Of a DNA stretch of 64,000 nucleotides, positions 8,952 to 18,052 are shown piece by piece. Position numbers and translations under genes: made by a program. The notes beneath the pieces were generated by a model. The model did no database searches. It was not told the origin of the DNA and was given only the letters and a program-made list of their open reading frames with translations. Source of the stretch: CAWEQW01 sp963811365. Its GTDB lineage: Bacteria > Actinomycetota > Actinomycetes > Propionibacteriales > Nocardioidaceae. The stretch covers positions 434,001 through 498,000 of the forward strand of contig CAWEQW010000006.1 of NCBI GenBank assembly GCA_963811365.1, given 5' to 3'. Positions within the stretch are counted from its first letter, which is position 1; each line of letters begins with the position of its first letter.

Positions 8952-10169
8952 GTGACCCAGGCCCCCGACGCGTCGCCGTACCCGCTGTTCCGGCACGGCG
9001 ACGAGGGCGAGGCTGTGCGGGAGATCCGCGAGCGGCTGGTCAGGCTGGGAGTCCTCGAGGAGGCTGCCGGCCCGGGCGCTCCCGCTGCCGGCGTCGCCGC
9101 GGGCCCCGACGCCGGCGAGTTCGACGCCGACGAGTTCGACGACGCGTTGGACCGAGCGGTCCGGGCGTTCCAGCAGGATCGCGGGCTGACCGCCGACGGG
9201 GTCGTCGGCCCGGCGACGTACCGGGTCCTCGAGGAGGCCCGCTGGCGGCTCGGCGACCGGTTGCTGACCTTCGTGGCGGGCAGCACGCTCTCCGGCGACG
9301 ACGTGGTGACGCTACAGCAGCGGCTGCTCGACCTCGGCTTCAAGGTCGGTCGCGTTGACGGCGTCTACGGTCACCGGACCGAGCAGGCGGTCCGCGAGTT
9401 CCAGCGCAACGTCGGCCTTCCGCCGGACGGGACCTGCGGGCCGGGCACGCTCAAGGCGCTCGGCCGGCTGCGTCCGATCGTCAGCGGCGGCAGGCCGAAC
9501 GCGCTGCGCTCGGAGGAGCGGATCCGCCGGGCCGGGCCCCAGCTCACCGGCAAGACGGTCGTCGTCGACCCGTGCGTGGCAGCCGTCGAGGACCCGGAGC
9601 TGCGCGGGCTCGCCGACGCGGTCACCTACGACCTCGCGAAACGGGTTGAGGGCCGGCTGGTCGCGACCGGCGTCCAGGCGTTCCTGACCAACCACGGCGG
9701 CGCCGACGAGACGAGCGACGAGGAGCGGGCCGGCTTCGCGAACCGGACCGATGCCAACCTCTGCATATCGCTGCGGCTGGACGCCTCGGCCAGCCCCGAC
9801 GCGTGCGGGGTCTCGACCTACTTCTTCGGCATCGACAGCCACGGTGTCCGGTCCTCGGTCGGTGAGCGGTTCGCCGGTCTGGTCCAGCGCGAGATCGTCG
9901 CGCGGACGGACCTGGCCGACCTGAGGACGCACGCCAAGACCTGGGAGTTCCTGCGCCGGACCCGGATGCCGACGGTGCGCATCGACCTCGGCTACATCAC
10001 CAACCAGGCGGACGCCCGGCGGCTGTCCGATCCGGCGTTCCGTGACGTGGTCGCCGAGGCGGTCGTGGTCGCCGTGCAGCGGGTCTACCTCTCACCGGAG
10101 ACCGACACCCACACCGGCGTGCTGCGGCTCAGCGACCTGCGCCGCGCCGTGCACGGGCGCCCGGGCTGA
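8952..10169 (+). CDS. cwlM: CwlM-like peptidoglycan-binding protein with a degenerate amidase domain
   Basis: The protein has 405 residues: two tandem PG_binding_1 repeats (about residues 10-95 and 105-170) and an Amidase_3 fold (about 195-395). Canonical Amidase_3 zinc ligands seem to be lost. The DPGHGG-type motif reads VVVDPCVAAVED, the SIHAN-type motif reads SLRLDAS, and the VEVGF-type motif reads VRIDLGYITN. No signal peptide is visible. This fits CwlM, which in mycobacteria is a cytoplasmic regulator of MurA rather than a hydrolase. The GTG at 8952 follows GAGGGAG. The position after trxA is the same as cwlM in M. tuberculosis. Confidence 0.8.
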   Translation: MTQAPDASPYPLFRHGDEGEAVREIRERLVRLGVLEEAAGPGAPAAGVAAGPDAGEFDADEFDDALDRAVRAFQQDRGLTADGVVGPATYRVLEEARWRLGDRLLTFVAGSTLSGDDVVTLQQRLLDLGFKVGRVDGVYGHRTEQAVREFQRNVGLPPDGTCGPGTLKALGRLRPIVSGGRPNALRSEERIRRAGPQLTGKTVVVDPCVAAVEDPELRGLADAVTYDLAKRVEGRLVATGVQAFLTNHGGADETSDEERAGFANRTDANLCISLRLDASASPDACGVSTYFFGIDSHGVRSSVGERFAGLVQREIVARTDLADLRTHAKTWEFLRRTRMPTVRIDLGYITNQADARRLSDPAFRDVVAEAVVVAVQRVYLSPETDTHTGVLRLSDLRRAVHGRPG

Positions 10170-10210
10170 GGCGGTCGGCCGAGGCTCTCGGGGCCGGCTT
10201 CCGCAGCGGG

Positions 10211-10882
10211 TCAGACCGGGGGTCTGGGCAGGGTCCGCGGCCGCAGCGCCCGGCGGTGCTCGGCGGCCGGGCGGGCCGGGTGCGGGCGTACGACGCCGAC
10301 CAGCCGCTCGAGTGCGTTCTCGACCTCCTCGCGCCAGGTCACCACCGAACGGAGGTCCATCCGCATCCGGGGGTGCCGGGGGTGCGAACGGTGCGTCTTG
10401 AACCCGACGCCGAGCAGGAAGTCCGTGGGCAGCACGCAGCTGCCGATCCCGGACGCGACGGTGGTCCCGAAGGCCTCGAGCGCCCGGACGTCCCCGCGCT
10501 TGACGAGGTCCTTCACAGCCGTCTGCATCAGCACCCGGCCCAGGCCACCGCCGACGTACTCGGGACGGACGAGAAGCGTCGCCAGCAGGACGGCGTCCTC
10601 GCTCACGGGGGCGGTGGGGAAGGCGTCGGCCCCCGGCAGGAACGTCGGCGGTGCGTAGAGGACGTACCCGGCGGGGTCGCCGTCGACGTAGAGGACCCGG
10701 CCGCAGGAGCCCCACTCCAGCAGCACCCGGGAGACCCAGGCCTCCTTCTCGCAGCGCTCCTCGCCCGCCCGCTCCGCGCGGGTGCGCCGGACCGGGTCGA
10801 GCTCCCAGAACACGCAGCCGCGGCAGACCACGGGCAGGTCGTCGAGGTTGTCCAGGGTGAGCCGGGCCAGCTTGCGTGCCAT
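10211..10882 (-). CDS. GNAT family N-acetyltransferase
   Basis: A 223-residue protein with a GNAT-like core. A beta-strand pair (VLYVDGDPAGYVLYAPP) leads into the acetyl-CoA-binding segment (TLLVRPEYVGGGLGRVLMQT, near residues 102-121). N-terminal cysteines in RGCVFWE are typical of a family found beside parB in actinobacteria. The substrate is unknown. It is convergent with the CwlM-like gene (41 bases apart) and divergent from the aminotransferase gene. Confidence 0.75.
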   Translation of the reverse strand: MARKLARLTLDNLDDLPVVCRGCVFWELDPVRRTRAERAGEERCEKEAWVSRVLLEWGSCGRVLYVDGDPAGYVLYAPPTFLPGADAFPTAPVSEDAVLLATLLVRPEYVGGGLGRVLMQTAVKDLVKRGDVRALEAFGTTVASGIGSCVLPTDFLLGVGFKTHRSHPRHPRMRMDLRSVVTWREEVENALERLVGVVRPHPARPAAEHRRALRPRTLPRPPV

Positions 10883-11034
10883 CGGGCTACCCCTCCCCGG
10901 TGCGCGTGACGGAGCCGGAGCGCGGGTACGCGCCGGTCGGCACGCGGGGGAGGAGACCCGGGTCCATGGCGTGACCCCTGTTCGAAGCGACCTGGTCGAT
11001 GCCTCATCCTAGTAGTTCGTCCAGAGGAGCAGCG

Positions 11035-12375
11035 ATGTCCCGAGAAGTGCGCCGTCCGGTTCCCGGCGAGGTGCAGCGCAGCAGCACCCGGCTCGACGGC
11101 TACGTCGACCGGTACGCCGCCCGCACCCGCGGGATGACCGCCTCGGAGATCCGCGCGCTCTTCTCGGTCGCCAGCCGCCCGGAGGTGGTCTCGCTCGCCG
11201 GCGGGATGCCCAACATCTCGGGCCTGCCGCTCGACGTCGTGGGCCGCGCGATCGGCGACCTGATCGCCGAACACGGCGCCACCGCGATGCAGTACGGCTC
11301 CGGCCAGGGGGTGCCGCGGCTGCGTGAGCAGATCGTCGAGGTGATGCGCCTCGAGGGCATCGAGGCGCACCCCGACGACGTGGTCGTGACCGTCGGCTCC
11401 CAGCAGGCCGTCGACCTCGTCACCCGGATCTTCTGCGACCCCGGGGACGTGGTGATCTGCGAGGCCCCGTCGTACGTCGGAGCGCTCGGCGTCTTCAAGG
11501 CCTACGAGTGCGACGTCGTGCACGTGGAGATGGACGAGCACGGGCTGGTCCCCGAGGCGCTGCGCCAGGCGGTCGCCGCGGTGCAGGCCGCGGGGCGGCG
11601 GATCAAGTTCGTCTACACGATCCCGAACTACCACAACCCTGCCGGCGTCACACTCAGCGCCGCGCGCCGCCAGGAGGTCCTGGAGATCTGCCGGGCCGCC
11701 GACGTGCTCGTGCTCGAGGACAACCCCTACGGGCTGCTCGGGTTCGACGGCGAGCCGCAGCGGGCGCTGCGCGCCGACGAGGCCGACGGGGTGATCTACC
11801 TGGGCTCCTTCTCGAAGACCTTCGCGCCGGGGTTCCGGGTGGGCTGGGCGCTGGCGCCGCACGCGGTCCGCGAGAAGCTCGTGCTCGCCCAGGAGTCGGC
11901 CACGCTGTGCCCTCCGTCGTTCTCGCAGATGGCGGTCTCGGCGTACCTCGACGAGCACGACTGGCTCGGACAGGTCAAGCAGTTCCGGGAGATGTACCGG
12001 GAGCGGCGCGACGCCATGGTCGGGGCGCTCGACGACCTGATGCCGGCGGCGGCCCGCTGGAACGTCCCGACCGGAGGCTTCTACGTCTGGCTCACGCTGC
12101 CGGGCGGTCTGGACGCCAAGGCGATGCTCCCGCGGGCGGTGACCGCGCGGGTGGCGTACGTCCCGGGCACCGCCTTCTTCGCCGACGGCTTCGGTTCGCA
12201 GAGCATGCGGCTGTCCTACTGTTACCCCACGCCCGAACGGATCCGGGAGGGCGTACGCCGGCTGGTCGACGTGATCGAGGAGGAGCTCGAGCTGCGCACC
12301 ACCTTCGGGGCCACCTCCGGGCTCGCGCACGAGCTCGCGCGCGGCTACGAGGCGCCGAACACCGACCTGACTTGA
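11035..12375 (+). CDS. PLP-dependent aminotransferase, class I/II fold
   Basis: A 446-residue fold-type I aminotransferase. The Schiff-base lysine lies in GSFSKTFAPGFRVGW and the cofactor-binding Asp in VLEDNPYGLLGF; a YTIPNYHNPAGVTLS stretch is also conserved. It resembles 2-aminoadipate/MocR-type aminotransferase domains but has no N-terminal GntR DNA-binding domain. The ATG at 11035 follows AGAGGAGC. Its substrate cannot be read from sequence. The next gene begins 49 bases downstream on the same strand. Confidence 0.85.
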   Translation: MSREVRRPVPGEVQRSSTRLDGYVDRYAARTRGMTASEIRALFSVASRPEVVSLAGGMPNISGLPLDVVGRAIGDLIAEHGATAMQYGSGQGVPRLREQIVEVMRLEGIEAHPDDVVVTVGSQQAVDLVTRIFCDPGDVVICEAPSYVGALGVFKAYECDVVHVEMDEHGLVPEALRQAVAAVQAAGRRIKFVYTIPNYHNPAGVTLSAARRQEVLEICRAADVLVLEDNPYGLLGFDGEPQRALRADEADGVIYLGSFSKTFAPGFRVGWALAPHAVREKLVLAQESATLCPPSFSQMAVSAYLDEHDWLGQVKQFREMYRERRDAMVGALDDLMPAAARWNVPTGGFYVWLTLPGGLDAKAMLPRAVTARVAYVPGTAFFADGFGSQSMRLSYCYPTPERIREGVRRLVDVIEEELELRTTFGATSGLAHELARGYEAPNTDLT

Positions 12376-12424
12376 CCGGCCGCAGGGCCGGCAGCGCCGG
12401 AACCGGGCAGAACGAGGAGACGAG

Positions 12425-13399
12425 ATGACATCGAGCAGCCCGTCCGGGGCCCGGGTCCTGGTGCTCGCCGGTGGGCTGTCCCACGAGCGGGACGTCTCGC
12501 TGAGGTCCGGCCGCCGGGTCGCCGAGGCGCTGCGGGACCGTGGTGTGGAGGTCACCGAGCGCGACGTCGACGCCGGCCTGCTCGCGGTGCTCCGCGACCA
12601 CCCCCCGGACTGCGTCCTGCCGATGCTGCACGGCGAGAGCGGCGAGGACGGCGCGCTGCGCGAGGTGCTCGAGCTGCTCGCGGTGCCCTACGTCGGCTCC
12701 CGGCCGGGCGCCTGTCGCGCCGCCTTCGACAAGCCGGTGGCCAAGGAGGTCGTCGGGCGGGCCGGTCTGCACACCCCGCCCGGCGTCGCGCTGCCGCACC
12801 AGACGTTCCGCGAGCTCGGGGCGGCCGCGGTGATGGAGGCGATGGTCTCCTCGCTCGGGCTGCCCTTGATCGTGAAGCCGTCCAGGGGCGGCTCCGCGCT
12901 GGGCTGCACCGTGGTGCACGCGGCCGCCGCCCTGCCCGGGGCGATGGTGAACGCCTTCGCGTACGGCGACACCGCGCTCGTCGAGCGGCTCATCGTGGGG
13001 GCGGAGGTGGCGGTGCCGGTCGTGGACACCGGCGACGGGCCGCGCGCGCTCCCAGCGGTCTCCATCCAGCCCGACGGCGGGGTCTACGACTACACCGCGC
13101 GGTACACCGCGGGCAGCACCGAGTTCGTCGTACCGGCCAGGCTCGGCGACGAGCTCGCCGCGGAGTGCGCGCGCGTCGCGGTCGCCGCCCACGACGCCCT
13201 CGGCCTGCGGGACCTGTCCCGGTCGGACCTGATGGTGGACGCGTCCGGCACCGTCTGGTTCCTCGAGGTCAACGTCGCGCCGGGGCTCACCGAGACGTCC
13301 ACGGTGCCGCTGTCGGCGCAGGCGGCCGGCCTCGACCTCGGCGAGCTGGCCGCCCGGCTCGTGCGCCACGCCCTCGTCCGGATCCCGACCCAGGAGTGA
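12425..13399 (+). CDS. D-alanine--D-alanine ligase family ATP-grasp protein
   Basis: A 324-residue ATP-grasp enzyme. The N-terminal motif LAGGLSHERDVSLRSG and the LHGESGEDGALREVLELL region are diagnostic of the D-Ala-D-Ala ligase family. The ATP-binding loop reads KPSRGGSALGC and the metal-binding end reads FLEVNVAPGLTETS. Family members make dipeptides for cell-wall precursors. A main Ddl often lies elsewhere in actinobacteria, so this may be a paralogue with a different substrate; the symbol is left blank. Confidence 0.85.
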   Translation: MTSSSPSGARVLVLAGGLSHERDVSLRSGRRVAEALRDRGVEVTERDVDAGLLAVLRDHPPDCVLPMLHGESGEDGALREVLELLAVPYVGSRPGACRAAFDKPVAKEVVGRAGLHTPPGVALPHQTFRELGAAAVMEAMVSSLGLPLIVKPSRGGSALGCTVVHAAAALPGAMVNAFAYGDTALVERLIVGAEVAVPVVDTGDGPRALPAVSIQPDGGVYDYTARYTAGSTEFVVPARLGDELAAECARVAVAAHDALGLRDLSRSDLMVDASGTVWFLEVNVAPGLTETSTVPLSAQAAGLDLGELAARLVRHALVRIPTQE

Positions 13400-13405
13400 A
13401 CACCC

Positions 13406-14182
13406 GTGCGTGACATCACCTACCCGCCGATCATCGTGACCGCCCAGGTGGCGTTCAAGGCGTTGGGGCTGCGCTTCCAGCTGTCCGGCACCGAGCACGT
13501 GCCGAGGAGGGGGGGCGCCGTGCTGGCGGTCAACCACGTCTCCTACCTCGACTTCATCCTCGGTGGCTTCGCCGCGCACCCGTCCGGCCGGCTGGTCCGC
13601 TTCATGGCCAAGCGCGAGATCTTCGACCACCGGATCGCCGGGCCGCTGATGCGGTCGATGCACCACATCTCGGTGGACCGGGAGGACGGCGTCGACTCCT
13701 ACACCGAGGGGGTCCGCTACCTCCGGGACGGCGAGGTGGTGGGGATCTTCCCCGAGGCCACGATCTCGCGGAGCTTCCAGATCAAGGACCTGAAGACAGG
13801 TGCGGTACGGATGGCGACCGAGGCCGGCGTGCCGCTCGTGCCGGTCATCCTGTGGGGCACCCAGCGGCTGATGACCAAGGACCATCCGCGCGACTTCTCC
13901 CGGGGCAAGACGATCGCGATCACCGTGGGCGAGCCGCTGCGCCCGACCAGGGACGATCCGGCCGGGGACACCGTCCGGCTGCAGACCGCGATGACCGCGC
14001 TGCTGGACCGCACCATCCGCGACTACCCGGCCGACGAGCAGCCGCCGGGCTCGTGGTGGCTGCCGGCGGCGTACGGCGGGTCGGCGCCGACCCCCGCAGA
14101 GGCGCAGGAGCTGGACCGCACCGAGAAGCGCCGCCGTGCCGAGGCGAGAGCGGCCGCGCGCGCAGCCAGGCGCAAGGCCTAG
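13406..14182 (+). CDS. 1-acyl-sn-glycerol-3-phosphate acyltransferase (PlsC family)
   Basis: A 258-residue membrane-associated acyltransferase. It shows the catalytic HX4D motif (NHVSYLDF, near residue 48) and the substrate-binding FPEATISRS motif (near residue 115). The Ala/Arg-rich C-terminus may bind membrane. It transfers an acyl chain to lysophosphatidate or a related lipid. The GTG start lies 6 bases after the ligase gene, suggesting an operon with it. Confidence 0.88.
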   Translation: MRDITYPPIIVTAQVAFKALGLRFQLSGTEHVPRRGGAVLAVNHVSYLDFILGGFAAHPSGRLVRFMAKREIFDHRIAGPLMRSMHHISVDREDGVDSYTEGVRYLRDGEVVGIFPEATISRSFQIKDLKTGAVRMATEAGVPLVPVILWGTQRLMTKDHPRDFSRGKTIAITVGEPLRPTRDDPAGDTVRLQTAMTALLDRTIRDYPADEQPPGSWWLPAAYGGSAPTPAEAQELDRTEKRRRAEARAAARAARRKA

Positions 14183-14475
14183 CCCGGGCCCCGGTGCGGG
14201 CCGCTCGGCGTCAGCCAGCCGACCACGCTGACCAGCCGAGCGCCGTCCGGCCGGGCAGCGGGGTCCGACGCCCGTCCTGCGTGCCGGACGACGAGCCTCG
14301 CCAGGTCCTCGCGCAGCTCGGTCGCCTCCTGCGCGGTGAGCCAGAGCTGGCCGTGCGCCAGGCCGGGCGCCGCCTGCCACGCCTGCGGCTCCTGCCCGCG
14401 CGCCGCGCGGGCGGCGCGTTCGCCGGCGGTGAAAGGGTCTGGCGGTTCGGTCGGCCGCGTGGTCTGCTGCCCAGG
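14179..14475 (-). pseudogene. 3' remnant of a possible winged-helix regulator, no start codon in frame
   Basis: On the minus strand an open frame of about 95 codons ends at TAG (14179-14181) and reads like a real protein C-terminus (DPFTAGERAARAARGQ, then LWLTAQEATELREDLARLVV). No ATG, GTG or TTG occurs in this frame back to at least 14580, where it runs into the epimerase gene on the other strand. It resembles the C-terminal part of actinobacterial ArsR/winged-helix proteins. The family call is from memory of such sequences and is weak. Confidence 0.35.
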
Positions 14476-15524
14476 TGACTGCTCACGAGGCCGATCCCGG
14501 GCGCCGGGAACCCGCTGCGCCCGGCTCGCTGCTCGTTCTCGGCGGTACCTCCTGGCTCGGCGGGGCGGTGGCCCAGCTCGCCGCGGAGCGTGGCCATCAG
14601 GTCACCTGCCTGGCTCGCGGCGTCTCGGGGCGGGTGCCCGACGGCACGGAGCTGGTGGTCGCGGACCGGTGGCAGCCGGACGCCTACGACGGTGTGCGCG
14701 GTCGCCGGTTCGACAGCGTGCTGGATGTCAGCTGGCAGCCGGAGCTGGTCCGGTCCGCCGTACGGGCACTCGGCGGCCGGTCCGGGCACTGGGTCTACGT
14801 CTCGTCATTGTCGGTGTACGCCGACGAGACGGTCGCCGGACAGGACGAGAGCGCGGCCGTGCAGGCGCCCTGGAGCGGCTCGGGGACCGCGGCCGTCGCC
14901 GACTACGCGGCCGCCAAGGTGGCCTGCGAGCGGGCCTGCACCGACTCTCTGGGGGCGGAGCGGGTGGTCGTCGCCCGGGCGGGTCTGATCGCCGGGTACG
15001 GCGACCGCAGCGACCGCTTCGGCTACTGGCCGGGGCGGGTCGCCCTGGCGCTCCAGCGCGGGGACACCGTGCTGGTCCCGCCCCGAGCGATGCCCACCCA
15101 GCTGGTCGACGTCGCCGACCTCGCCGCATGGCTCGTGCACTGCGTCGAGGAGCGGCTCGCCGGGGCGTACAACGTCGTCGGCGACGTGACACCGTTCGGA
15201 TCCGTCCTGGACGCCTGCGCCGAGGCTGCAGGAGGTGCGCCGGACCGGCTCGAGGTCGACGACGCGTTCCTGCTCGGGGAGGGCGTCACACCCTGGATGG
15301 GCGATGACTCGCTCCCGCTGTGGCTGCCCGCTGAGTCCTACCCGGGCTTCTCGACGCGGACCAACGACGCCGCCCGGGGCGCGGGACTGGCCCTGTCCGC
15401 ACTTCGGGACACCGCCGCCCGCTCGTTGCGGTGGGAGCAGCATCAGGGTCTCGAACGGCCTCGACGCGCGGGGCTCAGCCGTGACCGGGAGCGGGCCCTC
15501 CTGCGGCGAGCCCGCACCCGGTGA
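14475..15524 (+). CDS. NAD-dependent epimerase/dehydratase family protein (SDR)
   Basis: A 349-residue extended short-chain dehydrogenase. The Rossmann motif is GGTSWLGGAVAQLA (near residue 23) and the active-site region is VYVSSLSVYADE followed by a YAAAKVACE Tyr-x3-Lys motif. The C-terminal half is variable. Such proteins are often annotated as reductases or nucleoside-sugar epimerases; the substrate is unknown. The GTG at 14475 gives a compact N-terminus. Confidence 0.78.
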   Translation: MTAHEADPGRREPAAPGSLLVLGGTSWLGGAVAQLAAERGHQVTCLARGVSGRVPDGTELVVADRWQPDAYDGVRGRRFDSVLDVSWQPELVRSAVRALGGRSGHWVYVSSLSVYADETVAGQDESAAVQAPWSGSGTAAVADYAAAKVACERACTDSLGAERVVVARAGLIAGYGDRSDRFGYWPGRVALALQRGDTVLVPPRAMPTQLVDVADLAAWLVHCVEERLAGAYNVVGDVTPFGSVLDACAEAAGGAPDRLEVDDAFLLGEGVTPWMGDDSLPLWLPAESYPGFSTRTNDAARGAGLALSALRDTAARSLRWEQHQGLERPRRAGLSRDRERALLRRARTR

Positions 15525-15549
15525 CTGGGTGCCGTCGAGATCGTCGCCA

Positions 15550-15578
15550 TGTCGTCTTGTCGTCATGTCGTCATGTCG
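15550..15578. repeat. 8-bp tandem repeat downstream of parB
   Basis: TGTCGTCT, TGTCGTCA and TGTCGTCA run head to tail, with a partial fourth unit (TGTCG) that can pair with a nearby CGACA. It lies between two convergent genes (the epimerase gene and parB) and may contribute to transcript termination. Confidence 0.45.
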
Positions 15579-15598
15579 ACAAAGCGACAATGCCGGGG

Positions 15599-16696
15599 TC
15601 AGGACGTCTGGCGGGGATCCAGGATGTCGACGATCCGCTCGAGGTCCGGGATCGAGGCGAACTCGATGGTCACCTTGCCCTTGCTCCGTCCCAGATCCAC
15701 CTTGACCCGGGTCTCGAGCCGGTCCGACAGCCGTTCCGCGAGGTCGGCGAGGGCAGGGGCGGTAGGCCGGGACCTGCGGACCAGAGCCCGGTCCGGGGCG
15801 GAGGAGTCGCCGACGGAGACGATCTCCTCGAGGCTGCGCACCGAGATCCCCTCGGCGACGACGCGCCCGGCCAGGCGGTCCTGGACGCCGGCGTCCTCCA
15901 CGGCGAGCAGCGCGCGGGCGTGGCCCGCGGACAGCACGCCCGCCGCGACCCGGCGCTGCACCGACGGACTGAGCCGGAGCAGCCGGATCGTGTTGGTGAT
16001 CTGCGGCCGGCTGCGGCCGAGCCGGGAGGCGAGCTCGTCGTGGGTGCACCCGAAGTCGTCGAGGAGCTGCTGGTAGGCGGCCGCCTCCTCGAGCGGGTTG
16101 AGCTGGGAGCGATGCAGGTTCTCGAGCAGCGCGTCGCGCAGCAGCGCGTCGTCACCGGTGTCCCGCACGATCGCCGGGATGGTGTCGAGCCCGGCCTCCT
16201 GCACCGCGCGCCACCGGCGCTCGCCCATGACCAGCTCGTAGCGTCCGTCGCCGCTGGCCCGGACCACCACCGGCTGGAGCAGCCCGACCTCCCGCACCGA
16301 GTGCACGAGCTCGGCCATCGCCTCCTCGTCGAAGACCTGGCGCGGCTGGCGGGGGTTCGGGCCGATGTCGGCGACCGGCAGCTCGGCGAACGTCGCGCCG
16401 GCGACCGGAGCAAGGAGCGCCTCGCCATCGGCTCCGGTCGCGGCCCCGCTGCCGTCCGGCGCCCCGATGGGGGTGTCCCCCGGCCCCTGGGCGGGCAGTT
16501 CGCCGGAAGAGGCTCCGGGCTGGTCGTCCCGAGTCGCTGCCCCACCGTGCTCGGGGCCACCGTGCTCGGGGCCGGCCTGCTCCGGACGCGGAGCGGTGGG
16601 AATCAGGGAGCCCAGACCCCGCCCGAGGCCACGTCGAGGCGCCGGCTTCTGGGCACCTTCGTCGGTCACCTTCTGGGTCAGACCCCACTGGCTCAT
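15599..16696 (-). CDS. parB: chromosome partitioning protein ParB
   Basis: A 365-residue centromere-binding CTPase. After a low-complexity N-terminal linker it shows the ParB N domain (NPRQPRQVFDEEAMAELVHS), the CTP-binding GERRWRA box, the ENLHRSQLNPLEEA motif, and the HTH that reads parS (HDELASRLGRSRPQITNTIR). A C-terminal dimerisation domain follows. It loads at the parS sites upstream of parA and at the start of rsmG. ATG 16696 overlaps the parA stop (ATGA), so the genes are translationally coupled. Confidence 0.96.
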   Translation of the reverse strand: MSQWGLTQKVTDEGAQKPAPRRGLGRGLGSLIPTAPRPEQAGPEHGGPEHGGAATRDDQPGASSGELPAQGPGDTPIGAPDGSGAATGADGEALLAPVAGATFAELPVADIGPNPRQPRQVFDEEAMAELVHSVREVGLLQPVVVRASGDGRYELVMGERRWRAVQEAGLDTIPAIVRDTGDDALLRDALLENLHRSQLNPLEEAAAYQQLLDDFGCTHDELASRLGRSRPQITNTIRLLRLSPSVQRRVAAGVLSAGHARALLAVEDAGVQDRLAGRVVAEGISVRSLEEIVSVGDSSAPDRALVRRSRPTAPALADLAERLSDRLETRVKVDLGRSKGKVTIEFASIPDLERIVDILDPRQTS

Positions 16697-17757
16697 GCCG
16701 TCACTCCTTTGCTGGCCATCTCACGCGCCGCCTCGAGGTAGCTCAGCGCCCCGGGCGACCCCGGGTCGTAGGTCATCACGGTCTGCCCGTAGCTGGGGGC
16801 CTCGGAGATGCGCACCGACCGGGGGATCGAGGTCTTCAGGACGTCGTCGCCGAAGTGCTGACGCACCTCGTCCGCCACCCCCGCGGACAGCCGGGTCCGC
16901 GCGTCGTACATGGTGAGCAGGATCGTGGAGATCCGCAAGGTGGGGTTGAGGTGCGCCCGCACCATCTCGACGGTCTCCAGCAGCTGTCCGAGCCCTTCGA
17001 GAGCGTAGTACTCGGCCTGGATCGGGATCAGCATCTCGTCGCCCGCGACCAGGGCGTTCAGGGTGAGCAGTCCCAGCGACGGCGGGCAGTCCACCAGGAC
17101 GTAGTCGAACCGGTCGTCGCGAACCGGTCCGGACGCGCTGGCGTTCACCAGTGGGTGCCCCTGGATGGCGCGCCGGAGCCGGCTCTCGCGCGCGACCAGG
17201 CTCACCAGCTCGATCTCGGCGCCGGCCAGGTCGATGGTGGCCGGGACCAGGAACAGTCCCTCCACCTCCGGGGTCGCGGTCGTCACGTCGGCCAGCGGCG
17301 TGCCCTCCACGACCGCGTCGTACGCCGACGCGGTGCCGCGGTGGTGCTCGACACCGAGCGCGGTGGACGCGTTGCCCTGCGGGTCCAGGTCGACCACCAG
17401 CACCCGCAGGCCGTGCTGGGCGAGGGCAGCCGCCATGTTGACGGTCGTGGTCGTCTTGCCGACCCCACCCTTCTGGTTGGCCACCACCATGATCCGGGTG
17501 TGCGGGGGTCGCGGGAGCGGGGCGCGGAGCCGGCGGCCCTCGCGGACCAGCAGCTGGTGCTCGACCGCCTGGGCCAGCGGCGTGGACTCGTCCGGCGGCG
17601 CCAGCGTGGCCGTCGCCACGTCACCCGCCGTGCGGTACGGCGTCCCGGGGGCGGGGTGCGAGGCGTACCGCGCCGCCGCCTCGGGGCGCGCACCCGGCGG
17701 CGTGTCGGCCGACGCGCCGACGGTCTCAGCGGGCGCGTGGGCGGACATCGAGGCCAT
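16693..17757 (-). CDS. parA: chromosome partitioning ATPase ParA (Soj)
   Basis: A ParA-type ATPase with the deviant Walker A motif (NQKGGVGKTTTTVNMA), the switch motif VVDLDPQGNAST and a DCPPSLGLLTLNAL segment. It drives segregation of the ParB-parS complex. The frame is open about 100 codons further upstream through the parS site. The ATG at 17757 is preferred because AGGTGAGG precedes it and parS then stays non-coding; ATG 17748 is possible. The N-terminal 90 residues before the ATPase core are low complexity. Confidence 0.93.
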   Translation of the reverse strand: MASMSAHAPAETVGASADTPPGARPEAAARYASHPAPGTPYRTAGDVATATLAPPDESTPLAQAVEHQLLVREGRRLRAPLPRPPHTRIMVVANQKGGVGKTTTTVNMAAALAQHGLRVLVVDLDPQGNASTALGVEHHRGTASAYDAVVEGTPLADVTTATPEVEGLFLVPATIDLAGAEIELVSLVARESRLRRAIQGHPLVNASASGPVRDDRFDYVLVDCPPSLGLLTLNALVAGDEMLIPIQAEYYALEGLGQLLETVEMVRAHLNPTLRISTILLTMYDARTRLSAGVADEVRQHFGDDVLKTSIPRSVRISEAPSYGQTVMTYDPGSPGALSYLEAAREMASKGVTA

Positions 17758-17812
17758 CTCGTCCTCACCTGTCGGAGTCGACGCCGGAGCATCGGCGGTC
17801 GGGGCGGTCTCC

Positions 17813-17838
17813 GTCACTGTTTCACGTGAAACAGTGAC
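17813..17838. promoter_or_regulatory. parS site inside a 26-bp perfect palindrome
   Basis: The canonical 14-bp ParB site GTTTCACGTGAAAC lies at 17819-17832. Symmetry continues perfectly for 6 more bases on each side (GTCACT and AGTGAC), making a 26-bp palindrome just upstream of parA. It should nucleate ParB loading close to oriC. Confidence 0.92.
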
Positions 17839-18052
17839 GTCCGGGACGGCGCGCGTAGCCTGTGGATGAATCTGTGGATTCTGTGGAGATCTCCGGCGAA
17901 ACGGCCAGCCCAGATTGGTCGACCGCCCCGTTATGGGCGACTTCCTGGGCTCCTCCGGCCAGCCGAGGCCGGCCACCACGGTGCGTCCCCGTACATCCAC
18001 CTCGGTGACGGCACCGTGATCCGGATCGAGCCCGGCGTCCGGCTCCTGATAC

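Noticed and set aside
14211..14789. 192-codon minus-strand ORF over the epimerase start
   Set aside because: Low-complexity Arg/Pro/Ser composition, antisense to a clear SDR gene.
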